This document shows positions 24,501 through 37,600 of a DNA stretch of 64,000 nt, piece after piece. The stretch comes from Anisakis pegreffii. Its lineage: Eukaryota; Nematoda; Chromadorea; Rhabditida; Anisakidae. The DNA lies in assembly GCA_035041965.1 (NCBI GenBank), contig JAPYMA010000172.1, forward strand, positions 243,540 to 307,539, written 5' to 3'. The translations under genes were made by a program, and so were the position numbers. Within the stretch, counting starts at the first letter, position 1; each line of letters opens with the position of its first letter. A model generated the notes under the pieces. The model did not search any database. It saw only the letters and a program-made list of their open reading frames with translations, and was not told the origin of the DNA.

Positions 24501-26625
24501 TTAGAAACTTTCAAATTTTAGTGGCGTAAGTGCACAGAAAGCACCTCAAGCTCCAGCGCCCACAACGACTACATCACTTGCTAGCACAGTCGCGCCGCCT
24601 CAGATTTCATTCGGTAGCTCGGCAGCTTCGACTGCCTCTACAGGATTAGCCTCATCAGCAGCTCCTACCTTCACAACACAGTCTCTTTTGTCAACCACGA
24701 AATCGCAACCAACTACAACACTTGGAGCAGTCACCACTGCTACTACTAGTACTACAAGGCCCACAACGGGATTGACAGCTCCGAGTGCAACAACTCAGGC
24801 TGGATTGCAGTCGTCTGGCCCCAGCACCACTGCTTCGAGCACTCCGTCGTTGACTGCAGCGCTGTTCGGTACTGCTCCAGCAGCTGCGGCAACAACTACG
24901 AGCTCAACTGCAACTGCAACTAGTAGTACGACTGCAGCTACTAGCACCACTACGACACTTCAACCGAGTAATGTGGCACAGGCAGCTGCACCCACTGCAA
25001 CAGCGATATCGTTGGTTTTTTGATATCGTCTTGTTTCGTTTGGTTTGTTTTGAAATGGAGAGATGAATTCGAACGTTGAATCTAAGGAATTGATCAACAG
25101 TTTTAGAGTGGAAAGATCAATTTTTGACAAGAATCTGGGTGAATCTTCGGTGGGTTAGTTAACAGATGAGCCATCGTCTGTCGATCAACCAATCTGTAGT
25201 GAATAGCATCACAAAAGCTAAAAATGGATGAAATTTGTTTTGAGGACAACAAAGCCATTACTGTTCAATGAATTGGAGCAGCTGTTGAGTCGAATGGTGC
25301 TGGATGTTGAGTCACAGGAACGTGTCTTCATGAATCAAGTGCTTGAGTTGAATGCCTATGATCGCGTTTTACGAGAAAATCAGCAAAAAGTTTGTATTAA
25401 TGCTATTGTTTCTTATCAGCGTTTTTTGCATCAAGAATTGTTGTCCTCATTATTGTAATCATAATCGTTATCGTTGATGATTATTGCAGATATTTTCGTT
25501 GAGTGAAGAAGTGAAGCAGCTGGAAGAGGATCGCGATCGCTTCGTGCATACAATCGATTTTGGTGCACAACAACAGACCGAACTGGAGAATATGGTGGTT
25601 GAGTTGGAGAAGTCGTTAGGGATGGGCGATTGGATTGATATGGAACCGGTGAACCTACCAGATCCATCGTTGTCCACTCAAGCTGATGCACAACGGCAAG
25701 CGATGTGAGTTTAATATTTTGATGAGGTTTTTTGTAATGTTCAAATTAATGTTTATTCGGCAGAATTGGAATTAAAAAGAGTTTACTTTTGCAGAATGAT
25801 GAGCGTAGGAGAAAATGCTCCTTTAATTTGTGCTCAATATAGTTGTATATGGCTGTGGTGCTGAATCAGTTTGCAGCGCTATGCGTGATTTGAAATTTGT
25901 AACGCGTGATTCAATTTCATGTTATTTGTAGATTGCAACTTCAACTTCAAATTGACGCGCAATTGAAGCAAGCAGATGATGATATTACCGATATCGTTGA
26001 ACAGGTTTCACTTTTGCTTCATTAATTTTACGAATTCTATCACCTGCGCTCATTAATTGGAGTGAATAAATAGTTGATGTTTTGCAAGCGATACGTGTTT
26101 GCAAGAAGTGGAATATTCGTTCTATTAGACATGCTCAATCTATGGGCATTGCTTGAAACGCAAAGGAAAATATACTCACAGTTGATGGCATATCTCTATT
26201 TGCTATTTTTATTTATTTCATTTTTGAATTCGTTTTTTCGCGAGAGTTCAAAGAATTTGGATTGAAGGTGGAGGAATTGAACGATCGATCGCGAGGCAAT
26301 GATGAGAATAGTGCAGCGAATACGGTCGATCAAATAGCGCTGATTTTGAGAAGACAAATGGATTCGTTACACTGGATTGATGAGCAAACAGGTATTTGGA
26401 GAAAAATTTACGCACTATGTTTTTCATGAGATGTAATTCAGTGAACTATAATTTATTTGTACATACGTGTATCAGTGTGGTGGTATCGTTTTGATGTGAG
26501 TTTGTTTGCAGTGACTTTGTGAATTTGTTCATTTTTATTATTTTATTTTAAAGTGGATGAATCTGGTTTCAGAAGAGATAAAGAAAAAATTGGCATCCGT
26601 ATCAGAGGAACTGATGTCGGTATAG
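20252..26625 (+). CDS. npp-11: Nuclear pore FG nucleoporin Nup62 (NPP-11 type)
   Basis: Exons 20252-20489, 20909-21106, 21419-21643, 21905-22084, 22230-22385, 22731-22958, 23445-23525, 23745-23846, 23976-24069, 24273-24329, 24522-25014, 25255-25389, 25490-25704, 25932-26004, 26247-26391 and 26573-26625 close in phase to about 890 residues. The 25014/25255 junction is the least certain. Residues 1 to about 684 are Ala/Thr/Ser/Gln-rich with scattered FG, SLFG and FSFG motifs, including a long polyGln tract. Residues from about 685 form the Nsp1/Nup62 coiled-coil domain, with LFNELEQLL, QERVFMNQVLELNAYDRVL, QIDAQLKQADDDI and ILRRQMDSLHWIDEQ. In this family the coiled coil assembles the central Nup62-Nup58-Nup54 channel complex, and the FG region binds transport receptors. 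The ATG lies one base after TTCTTTCAG, which suggests an SL trans-splice site or a 5'-UTR intron. AATAAA at 27200-27205 is a possible poly(A) signal. Confidence 0.95.
21494..21607 (+). repeat. CAG/CAA polyglutamine tract in Nup62
   Basis: Mixed CAG and CAA codons encode a run of about 37 glutamines broken by one His (CAC), inside the third FG-region exon. The codon mixture should limit slippage compared with pure CAG. The opposite strand yields a poly-Cys frame that is only a shadow. Confidence 0.95.
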
Positions 26626-28714
26626 CAACAAGTGTGGGTGAATGTGGAACGCTGCAGATGGCGACATTCCTTTAGAATGTTCCTTATGATCACAGATCAG
26701 TTCATCGTGTGTTTTGTGGCATCATTCTTGACTGAATTGGTTGAGCTGATTGATTTATAACACTGTTGATAATTGTTTTTGTTGTCTTCATTGTTGTCCT
26801 TATTGATTATTTTGTTTCATTGTTATTGTTTTATTAGCTTTTGCAAAACGTTTCCATTCGTTCGTCTGTCTTGGAGGTGAACTTTTATCGATCAGTTTCT
26901 CTAGAATTGATATTTTTCGATTTGTTTGCGTTATAGTTAGGGACGATATTTTTGGTTAATTGATGACTGGTTTATCGAGAAGGGTGGTTTTAAGCGATTA
27001 AACAAACATAGAGGATGCGTTAGTATTAGTGATCATTGCGCAGATGCGTATTGCGTTTTATTGCGCTCCTTTGAGGTACAAATTTAATAACGACGAATCA
27101 TAGATTGCTACATACAGCAATTGTTTTGATTGATGCATTTTATGGTCTCGAAACTATAATGTTTTCAAATGAGCGGCTTTTGGGTTGATTGACATTTTAA
27201 ATAAAGATCATTTTCACCTAACCGTACCTGCAGTAGTAAAATGAAAGTCGTTATCATGGTTTACATTTTGCACTTTTACTTTTTAGCGTCCAATGAATTT
27301 TCTTTCTTTCTTCATTTGAATACTGCTGTATTGGACTTTGGATTTTAGACTGTGTTACTCTCATTTGAATTTTACTGAAATCACTCCATGCGAATATTGT
27401 TCTCTCATATGAAAATCAGTATTTTTTCAACTAATTTAGGTCACAGTTTAGCAACAAAGTGTTCATAGCGTCGTCTGTGGTCGCGTTAAAATTGCGTTAA
27501 GAATCATGCTGATTCTTTAACTTATAAGATGTACAATGGCTCAGAGCACTGTCGGATATTGCTTTTGTTTTATGTGCGGTTCTGGTGCAATCATTCCAAA
27601 ATGGTAATGAGTTAAATGCAAGCACAGTAGGAATATCTGGCATAACATATGTAAGTATGCAATTTTACTAAAGGTCATCATAGAGTGGGGAAATTTCATT
27701 TGTAAAAGATATCTTGAAAGAACGGAGCAAAGGACTCGTGTTATGTTTTCGTGTATTGATGATTTTCCAATCTGTTGATGTCTTCGAAACAAAAAAAAAA
27801 AGTTGATACTCTGATTTGTAAAGTTAGTAAATTTTCAAATGTGTCTTGAAAGTATCCTCTCTGATGATAAATGCAATGTCATTCACTGTTTATGTTGTGG
27901 CAAATAATTGTGAAAATAAAATGCTGAAGTGAAATCGCTTGTGACAACAAAATCGCTTGCAAAAAGCAGACTTTTCATGAATGCAAAAAAAGAAACGTAA
28001 GGCTTTATGTCAACACAGACTTTGTGATAACGAAAACCTGATAACACTACTCGCATAAAATCAACTCTTTTTCCATGAATATAGTTTTATTTATGAGCAC
28101 TACTCACATTAACTGCTCTTGCAGCCTATCAGGTATTGTTCATTCACATAAACAAATTGCAAAATTTGTTGTTTTAGCATTTACTTATATGGCGAGCTGG
28201 ATGAGTGAATAACATTTTCCATTTTCTAATAGAAATGTCATGGCGATGTTTTATCGTTTCTTCCAAATGCTCATAAACCAATTGAAATTCTTTTACGGTT
28301 TACATTCAAAGATGAATGAAAGTCATTTTCGATGGATGGAAGTCATTTTCAGCTTGTTAGATACGATAGGAATTCCACCTCACATCAAACATTCTCAAAA
28401 ATTGTAAAGTTTCGATCACCTCAACAATATCGTTCTTATTGCAATGTCATATTGGGTTGACGCCATTTTGTCGTGTCAGCAATTTATCAAATAAATTTTC
28501 TTGAGCCAAAATGTTATTTTGCGTGACATTTGGAAGAACTTGTTCTTTGCTCTTTCAGTATATAAATGGCTTGATCACGGAACGTTCAGTTTATTTATCG
28601 ACGTCACTCTCCACTGTTTTGTTCCCAGCATTTTTACCGTATCCTACATTTAGTTTTATCCATCTTTTCATTGTTTTTGGGGACTTCTAACTTTTGGAAA
28701 TTATTCCAATAGTG
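26626..28714. other. Nup62 3' flank and intergenic DNA
   Basis: The stretch is T-rich and follows the nucleoporin stop. It contains an AATAAA at 27200-27205 but no frame with recognisable protein features. The minus-strand frame at 27541-27792 lacks any motif or splice support. No RNA gene is seen. Confidence 0.4.
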
Positions 28715-30207
28715 CAGGGGTCCCGCAGGGGAAAACTATTCATTTTTGGGTTATCTGGAGGTGTCAGGGGTAATGGAGGGGGTCATCGCATTAGTATTTC
28801 TTGCAGTTGTTATATTATGATGGAATTTCATTGTGATGATGCCATTTCTCTTGGATACGTTCACGTCGTTCCCTCAACACTCTTCTTTCTCTTGTATTCT
28901 CACTATCTTTAGTTCGTCTGATCGCTATGATGAAATTTCGTTGCGATGGTATTTTTTCCATTCGGATATCTGAATGCAGATAGATCGCTCATCTCATCGC
29001 TACACTCTTCTTTATCCTATTTTCTCAGTGTCTTTAGCTCGCCCGTGCGTGAACAAAAGTCAGATTGAAGCAGTCGCAAGTACTTCATCAGTTTATAATA
29101 TATTGGCTGATATCGTCTCTTATGAGCACTAGGAATCGGTTGAGCTTTTTGGTGAGGCAGGAAAGATGTCTGTTTTGATGCGATACAAGCGAGTATTTTT
29201 GAGTTGATCGATTTCGGTTGCTGTGAAAAGTTTTGGTAAGTTTTCTGTTCAGTGCATATAGATCGATTTTTGCTTTGTGTTAGTCAGCGATTTTTTTGAA
29301 CTGATTGTGAGTAACTGCTCAATCGTGTTATGGATATAACAGATGTGTACCATATGGTCATTGTGCTTTGGGATACTAGACTGAGGGTTATTTTCCATAT
29401 TTATCACTGAGATGCTTACGATTAGACACCAGTGTGACCGAATGGTCAATTTGTGGAAATAAATTCGAATTTATTTTTCCTTATGCGTTAAGACTCACGG
29501 CTTTTAAATTGTTCAATAATCCCCACTTCATTTGAATGCTAAATTCATCAAGAACAATTTACATCGGGTTCAAACGATTGATTTTGTTTTTTCTGTAATA
29601 CTTCTCATTTGATGACATCGATTTCTTTTTTCATTGCTTGGATTTCTAATAGTTTATTCGGTTATGAATGTATTTCCAACCAGTATAATGCTTCTTCTAT
29701 GATGAACGATAACATTTCCAATGATTTTAATGACTGAAATGCTTAAAAAGTAGAATGGGGATTGCAGACATTATACATTTGTCGTGTCTCAAAATTGTTG
29801 ATAGTTCGGATTTATTTTCATCCATTTTTGAATTTTTATTTATTCCTTAACGATCATTTTGATGTAACAGTTGCTCTTCTGTCGATCTGAATATAAATAT
29901 TCATACTTTCATAGCATCTTCCATTTTCATAAATAGCTGAGCTTGTTATGTATTCCATTTTCCATCGCTCAAGAATATTGATTTTTCTTCATTGCACTTT
30001 TCCTTTTTGATTGCTAAAGTGCATACTGTTTCTGCAGCTGCTCAATAACTTTCTAAAAATACTTGTTTCATTGCGGAAATTTAATTGCTTTCACGTGATT
30101 TCCGGACTGGTTTTTGGTTTCTTCAATGACGTGTTGCATAGAAATAATAAGTTGGCTTGCCAGACCATAGAAGGAGGTAATGAAGCACCCGAGCGCAAGA
30201 ACCACTG
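28715..30207. mobile_element. Long hAT-like element, family 2, copy B (about 1.5 kb)
   Basis: The left end CAGGGGTCCCGC and the right end AAGAACCACTG (reverse complement CAGTGGTTCTT) are related inverted termini. The left 100 bp (TTTTTGGGT..., TATTTCTTGCAGTTGTTAT) and the right 50 bp (TGCCAGACCAT, CACCCGAGCG) match the short copies at 14149 and 33119, so those look like internally deleted forms. Flanks CAATAGTG and CAGTAGAG agree at 6 of 8 bases. The interior shows no transposase frame, so if this is one element it is not autonomous. Confidence 0.5.
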
Positions 30208-30645
30208 CAGTAGAGGGAATCGAAATTATTTGTTTAAAATATTTAAAATAATTTTGAAACCATTTTTAAAAGCCACTCAGATTTTTTAGAATTAAAATTT
30301 CGATTGTGCTTAAGCATACTCAAGGTTGCCTACCGATGAATTTGAATTCGATGCTAGCAATCGGAACAGCGAGAAATTTTGACCGTTAGTTAGGAGATTT
30401 GAAATATGTAGATATGCGTGTTTGCGCCTTACAGTTAATTTGCACATCACAGTAAATTATGCTCTTCAACCTACTTGGGTACTAGATAGTGCGTGCTCGG
30501 GTTATCCTCGGTTTCGAAGATATTCAATGTTTTTATGATAGTCTTTATGGAACGATCAGCTCAAAATACGTTATCAATAGTGCGCTAATGTACTCGAAGA
30601 ATTATTTCAGGAAGGAGGATTGTGAGCAAAAATTAGGAATTAAAA

Positions 30646-33600
30646 ATGAAGGTAGCACAAATGAGCGATGAAGATCGCCGACGTGTTGAAGAATTGCGTG
30701 AATTGGTCAAACAGAATTTAACTGAATACTACGATACGGATTTCAATCTATTGCGTTGGCTGCAAGGACATCCTGATTTGGAATTAAAGGATATCGCTGA
30801 AAAACTGAATCAACATCTCAAATTGAGGTACTTGTCGTATTCAGACTTTGCTTGCAATCGACTGTGCAATTGATAGCAAATCAAAAACCCGTCCGCTGCC
30901 GAACGAACGTGCGATTTCGATGATCATAAAACTCATTCGATAAAGAATGGTTCTCAAAAAATTTCTCAAAAAATGGAGCGTAAAAAAACACAGAAATAAA
31001 AAAGTTCTCATTAGGAAAATAATTGAGAAAATTGATGTTTTGAATTGGAATGTAAATGGTTTTGGGAAAAGTTTTGAATCGTTCGCAGTTGTTACGCATA
31101 AATCTCTTCAAGTTTTTTAATGCACTCGTTTGGTGTAGGGCATTTTCATTGCGCATTTGAATGCTTCTAATCATTTTCACAGTGACTGATGATGCATTCC
31201 GATTTGATGATTGAATTTTGATCATTTCAACTGATCAGTTGTTCTTTAAAAAGGTCAACGGTATGGAAATTCGATGAGATGTGGCAAAAACCAATGCAGC
31301 GCAACTGTCAAAAACGTAATCCGAAACATATCCAACAAATACCTTACGAAAACGCTGTGGTTGTCGTGGATCAGGTAATCAGTCTGAAATCCATTTGTCA
31401 TAAATATTGGAAGAACTAACCAATCAGGGATTATTCAAGTGAATAATTCCACTGAATCTGCCAGCAATTTTTGCGGGTTATCATTGAAAGAACACGGTAT
31501 TCTCGAGGATATTCACAGAGGGAGTTGCTCCAGAAACCTAATTATCGTACTTTTTCTCTTCACACTATCAAATTAACCAACAACAGTTTCATTCGACTTG
31601 AAACTTGTAGTGATCAAAAGAAATGAATTCGCAAAGAAATAGTGAAATAATAACTTCACAAAAGAAATAATGAATTCATTAAAACTCAAATTCCTATTTC
31701 GCATATCTCTTCTGTCATCCAATTTGATAGGCGATTTCAATTTGATCGTTTCGTTTCATCGATTATTTTATCGTTCCAAAGACCAATCACGAATAATCAG
31801 TTTGTTAAGTGCGGCAGAACAGATTACTATGGCATGGTACAAACATTTTCTTTGGCTGAAATTTTCTTGGGACTGGGTGAGGAGCAAGAGCACATTCTAC
31901 ATAGTGTCATGGATTTGGAAAGACAAACTGGTAAAGATTTTTACCGAAATTTTCAACGTGAACTTGACAAGTATTCACTCCATTCATGCTATTTTTCGGA
32001 TATCATATTCCAATAGCCGTGAGGTTGAAACTCATTCCTCATATGTCAGCTTTTAAGATTTGCCAGTGCCTTATTCATCTGATGGTCATTAAACCTAGCA
32101 TGCACATATTTTCCGGCAATACGCTGATCCACATCAGTTGATTGCGACCTCGGGAATGAAGATTGAACTGGTGTGGTGCGGAAATCGGGGAATTTTGGGG
32201 ATCCCGTCCCCGAATCTAGTTCCCGACAGTTTTTGAGCCGACCGCATTTTCGGCATCCCCGACTGCAAAATTTCATCCCCGATTTTTCACGTCTCCGACT
32301 TTTTTCCGTCCTCGCACCGCACTAGATTGAACCATAGGTGAAAACATCATTGTTAACGCTGATTGCAGGTAAGCAAGCTTGGGTAATGTATGTGGTTGAT
32401 TTGAGTGGACTTCAGTACGACTCGCACCTATATGATCTTGCCGTTGGACCTACTCGATGCTGTGCTGATTTCATAAACGATAATTATGTTGAGATGATCA
32501 AGCACTTCATTATGGTCAACGTACCAACATTTATGACCGCTTTTTGGGCTCTAATCTCACCATTCCTACCGAAACGAACAACGCAAAAGGCTTGTTGCAT
32601 TCAGTTGAAATTATTACGAACTATAATCGTTAAACGAACATCATCAAAACTATCTTATGCCTTTTGAAAGTCGAGATTGGACTGTTTTTAGTCAAACAAT
32701 GAAATTCATTGAGTTATTTGACTAGGTTTTATGGAAGGTGCATGAGTTGGCGACTCATATTCTGAAAAAATTCTGGTGAGGAACCAGAATTTATTCAGAA
32801 TATGTAATGAATTCATCAGAATTATCGATGCGCTGGTAAATAACTGATTATAATTTTAGGTTCGGATGTTGAGTTCGTCGAAATGGCGTCAAGAAATATT
32901 GAAATATGCGAGTGCTAAAGCATTACCTAGGCAATGGAATATTAATGGCGAAGATGTATTCAAAGCAGATGTGATCATTCCAACACCGTACGATAAAACA
33001 TTGTGGTACATCAATCGTAATGAAAAGGTGAAGAGGCATTCGAAATCGAAAACAAAATCATAAGAAATAATCCCGAATGACATTTTTTTGGTAGAATATT
33101 CGGTCAGTTCCATTAGATCAGGGATCTATATCCATAGGAAGGAATTACCCATTTTTGGGTAGTTTGAGGGTGTCGCAGGGCAAAGGGGGAGTCGGGAACT
33201 TAGTTTTGACGTTATGCCTAGAAATAATATTATTGTAGTAATAGGGAGGGAAGAGGGTAATGACAGCCTGCCAGACCATCGAACGAGATAATGCAGTACC
33301 CGAGCGTGTAGACCACTGCATTAGATCATAGATTTGCAAAGCGCTGAGAATAATAAACGACAAAGTTAGAATATTTCGAAGGGAACACATTCTATGCTAA
33401 AACTTCAATTCACAAATGGTTTTGAATCCGCCGAAACTATTTTCTAGAAGCCAGATGACTGCCACCACATCACGCTGGAAAGCGGTAAAAGCATATTGCT
33501 GGATTATGAGCTAGCAGTTGGCAATGAGCTGTCTTGGTGGATCAATGCCGATGCGAATATAACCGTCGGTGTATTCTATTCAGATCGTAAGGAGGAAACC

Positions 33601-34004
33601 GATCCTGAGAAGTAACATTTCTATCTTTTATCACGATTCATTCAGCTAAATTCTCAACACATCAAGTGGACATTCAGAGAGAAAAGTGCGAGATTGAAGT
33701 TTTGCTAAAAATTCTTTCAGCACTTACATAACTGAGAAAGCTCAATTAAAGTCATAAGTTTATGCGAAATTGTAAGTGAACATTCAAGAAAACAATCATA
33801 CCGCTTCAAATACTTCAACACAACGAATATTACAGGATGGAGACGGTTTATCCAAGACTCGAACGACTCTCTGGTCCTCTCGCAGTACCACTAAAAGATT
33901 CTATGGTGGCTGCGAAAAAAGGATTCTACAAAATTTTATTCGCAAACTCAAAAACTTGGTGGACTTCGCTGACAGTGACATATTCAGTGAATGTGAAAAA
34001 ATAA
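30646..34004 (+). CDS. SEC14-like CRAL-TRIO and GOLD domain protein
   Basis: Exons 30646-30827, 31254-31374, 31810-31930, 32369-32589, 32860-33027, 33448-33611 and 33836-34004 close in phase to 381 residues. Residues 1-60 are the CRAL-TRIO N-terminal helices (FNLLRWLQGHPDLELKD). The lipid-binding CRAL-TRIO core follows, with AVVVVDQCGRTDYYGM, VMYVVDLSGL and TAFWALISPFLPKRTTQK. The last two exons give a GOLD beta-sandwich (DDCHHITLESG, ELSWWINADANITVGVFY, YKILFANSKTWWTSLTVTYSVNV). Such proteins bind lipid in the Sec14 fold; in C. elegans the CGR-1/CTG group has this architecture, CGR-1 being a modifier of Ras signalling. No signal peptide is present, so it is cytosolic. The second Met (30661) is an alternative start. 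Intron 4 begins AAG|GCTTGT, a GC-AG intron. hAT-like insertions occupy introns 3 and 5. Confidence 0.93.
32169..32324. mobile_element. hAT-like MITE, family 1, copy 2 (156 bp)
   Basis: Termini TGGTGTGGTGCGG and CCGCACCGCACTA are inverted repeats. The exact 8-bp duplication GATTGAAC flanks it (32161-32168 and 32325-32332). The core has the same CCCCGA-rich composition as copies 1 and 3. It sits in intron 3 of the CRAL-TRIO/GOLD gene, close to the 3' splice site. Confidence 0.85.
33119..33318. mobile_element. hAT-like non-autonomous element, family 2, copy C (200 bp)
   Basis: Left end CAGGGATCTA and right end TAGACCACTG are inverted relatives. The exact 8-bp duplication CATTAGAT flanks it (33111-33118 and 33319-33326). 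It shares CCATAGGAAGG and TTTTTGGGTA at the left, and CCAGACCATCGAA, CCCGAGCG and ACCACTG at the right, with copies A and B. It lies in intron 5 of the CRAL-TRIO/GOLD gene. Confidence 0.85.
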
Positions 34005-34640
34005 GGCCGAACTCACAAACTCATATTTTCCAGCTGGGCATCATTAGAAGAATGTTCACAACACGCTGAAGAATCGATAGTGAAAGTACTTTAGAGCGTT
34101 CCTCACAAAGAGATGAATTGATATCAGCATTTGATGATCATCGACACCTCCCTTTATTATATGGAACTACCTTAGCTGGGCGATTTTGTTTTCCAGCTCC
34201 CATCGTTTTTGGAAAATAATTTGCAAGCATTTACAGAGACTTCATTTTCTGAGAAACAGTTCGGAGTTGGTCGAGATATACTATTAGTGGATTACTTTAA
34301 CGCACATTTCGCGCTATTAACAAAAAAAGAGTAAGTAAAGTAAAAGCTATTAACAAAAATCGTAAGTAAAAATCATGCGCTGTGATATCTTTTCTTGCTC
34401 ATTTCCTATACACGGATATTTGTTAAATTCAAAACGTTCACTTCGAAGACAATTCCATAGACTAATCATTGTTATGTATGCTTATTTATCAGGAGAACCG
34501 AATGTTCTAGTAAATTATCGCTAAGCAGATGTCTGTTGATGTGATAAAAGATTTTATTGAGTGCTTCGAATTAGAAATATAACGACAAAAGCAATTGGTA
34601 TTTACAAACAAAACATCTAGGAGTTGACTGGCTCAGCAAA
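34005..34640. other. Spacer between two convergent genes
   Basis: Both flanking genes end here: the CRAL-TRIO/GOLD gene on the plus strand and the ZIP gene on the minus strand. AATAAA on the minus strand at 34558-34553 lies about 85 bases after the ZIP stop and is its likely poly(A) signal. I see no gene inside the spacer. Confidence 0.5.
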
Positions 34641-37600
34641 TCAGAATGATATCAATGACCCGTATCGTGCGAAGATAAACATTAAAACGAGACCAGTCGC
34701 AAGGCCACAAGCTTTTAGCAACATCAATTTGATGCCAGAGCGTAAATTCACTTTCACCTCGTCTTCAGCTTTCTTGTTGATCTCTGATAACTGTAATTAC
34801 AAGCTGTTCTCTTAAAATATAGTTGGGATTTTCGATCATGACGATGCTGAGTCACGTTACAGTGACATTAAAAGATTCTCTTGGCAACATTTCTTTCAGT
34901 CACGAAACATATTGAAGATTTCAATTTTAAACTGTTTATAGCATTCGGTGGGATGAAGGCTGATTCAGTTTTATTTCAGTGAAGACTGGAATTCAGAGGG
35001 TTCAAAGAAACTTGAAAATGTTTCGTACCATTCCAGCCAGTGAAATATACAAAAACATTCCACCAGCTAAAGCGAAGATATATTGTCCAAACTCGTGATT
35101 GATCTCTCCAACTAGAACTCCAATCACGAAGCCAAAATAACATGTACTCGCCGAAGCAAGATTATAGAAGAGTGCTTGTTTCGTTGACATTCCAGAATTT
35201 ATCAAAATCGCACAGTCACCTGAAAATTCATTCAAATCATCTAGCTGCGACGAATGAATCTACGTGGTGATTCTTCAATTAAATGCTCATTTTATAGTGA
35301 ATATCCCTTCCAAATGTGCTGAATAAGGGCTAGAAAGGGATCCCGTATCGAATGGAAAAGACCGGTCAAATATAAATTATGATGCTTGATAAAGAAGCTT
35401 AAATTAGTAAAAACTATCGAAAAGGATCAGGAAGCGGGATGAATTGAAGATCATTCAGTCGTTGATCATTACATAGATGTACACAATTGGCGCGAACGAA
35501 TCAATCGGATCAAACGGCGCAGTGATAGATTAGAGGATCGAAAAATGAAATAAACCTAGTTCATGAGGCACTTCTTCGCATAGCACAGCAACTGATATAC
35601 CGATACCAGCCAGCAGAGATTCATTGAAAGCAGCACCGATTGAGAGGCCATCGATAAAATTGTGTAATCCATCACCGAACACAACCAACCACGCCACCGA
35701 TGCTATATGCGTTTTTGCAGATTCCATCGACAAACGTCTTGGTGCGAGTGTTTTTGCCTAAATTATTCACAACTCATCATTCCATCTGGTTATCGCACAC
35801 ATGAAGTGTGGATCAAAAGGGTTGCTCAGCATGTCGTTTAGTATTTCCTCAATTCACTGTTTCATAGGGACTACGAATTCGTTTTCAGTCTCTACTGAAA
35901 TGCTTGAAAAAGTAAAAATAAATGAGATGCATTATATAGTAATATTCATTTGAATGTTTCCACTCGTTACTGCAATAAGCAACTGGTTACTAAACGTATG
36001 GAATTTCTCAAAAACTGGATGCTAATTTTGGATCGTTCCGGATGGATTTCAGGTGGTGTAAAGTCACAGTTATTGCATTTATATTGAGGATCGCAATTTT
36101 TATTTACTCGCCTGTTACTAGAGAGATCTCATCAATCGAAACACCGTTTGTATCTACCTCGATCGGTTGAATTTATGATTTGACAATTCAGATTTGACAA
36201 TTTTTGTTGAATCTTCTGTTGGATTTTTCTCATAGATGACACTTATGAAAGGAGTCGACTACAAAGGTACACCTTACTCACCTCGTGTCCATCAGCGGTA
36301 TTGTTCGTGGTTATCGCACCCACCGCATTACCATTTGCTTTCTCGGTCATTCGCATGTCTGGTTTGATTGAGGATCGCTGAAATGAGTTCGATATCGCAG
36401 CTTAGGTATAACAAGTCTTTGAAAAGCTAACAATATGAATAGCCTTTTCGTCAACGTTTCCTAGAATTAATCAAAATCGTGCTCAAAAGGTTCAGTTAGT
36501 TATTTTGAATCTTTTGTTTGACTACAGGAACTGGGAGATTCAGAAGGCAACATTATGGATTCCATATTGTAGATCAGTTGAAAGTCTGGAGTTCACCAGC
36601 AAAATAGGTATCAAAACGTTTTGATTCCAATTCATTCTGTTCAACATCGATGAATCAATTGATTTTAATACGCGATTGAGCATGACTTTTTATTCATTAC
36701 TAAAGATAATAATTTCGCAAGTTCTCAATATTTGCACAGCAATGCTTCATCGCTTCTCAAATTTGATTTATTCACTGCAACATAAAAATTCATATTTTGG
36801 TGGTTTTTTGGTGATAGAATTGTGAAGAATGATGAATATTTATGAAAGGGACTGTCAAACAAGAACCATTTCCAAATTCAGTTCACAATGCACACAAAGA
36901 AACGAACCTCCTTGATTTCACATGCGACTATGAGAATTTTATCGACCACGAAAAATAAATAGATGCCCGCAACCACGGTCCATGCTTTAGACAAATAATC
37001 CGGCACCAATAACATCAGATCAAAAGCCTCAAAAATAGTTTACTGCAATTACTTTCCATTGTTTTGTGAAAGAATTAGCAATTGAAAACAATTTTTTGCT
37101 ATTATATTTAACAATTAACGATTAAACAAACAATTTTTGCTGCCACATTCAACGATGAAACATTTACAATTGAAAACAATTGAATCATTCATAAAAGATC
37201 AAAATTCTGAGGGTGAATCACAAATGAGAGTGAAGGATACTGGTCTTATGCAGAGATTTTAAATTGAATGTGAATATCAAGCAATAAAGAAAATAAGAAA
37301 AGTATGAATATATTGATGAATACGCTGAAATTTTCCTTCCAATATAACTCGTTGAAATTTGTGAACTGAATATGTAAGTAAAATTCAGAAAAGAGTAAGA
37401 CTGTCACTTCATCGAATACTCTGAAGTTTTATTCCAGTCATAAGAAGGAAGGCTATCAATGTCTCCATTATCAGAATTGTTATAAGTTGTATTACTGACA
37501 CTGTTACGGGGCAATTGTTGCAGTAATAGCCTTATTATCAAATCATTATCAGTTTTGCATTCATTATATTAATTTTGTTGTCATTGACCACTGTCAGTAT

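Noticed and set aside
28694..28912. 72-aa plus-strand ORF
   Set aside because: It overlaps the left end of the hAT-like element at 28715 and has no motif.
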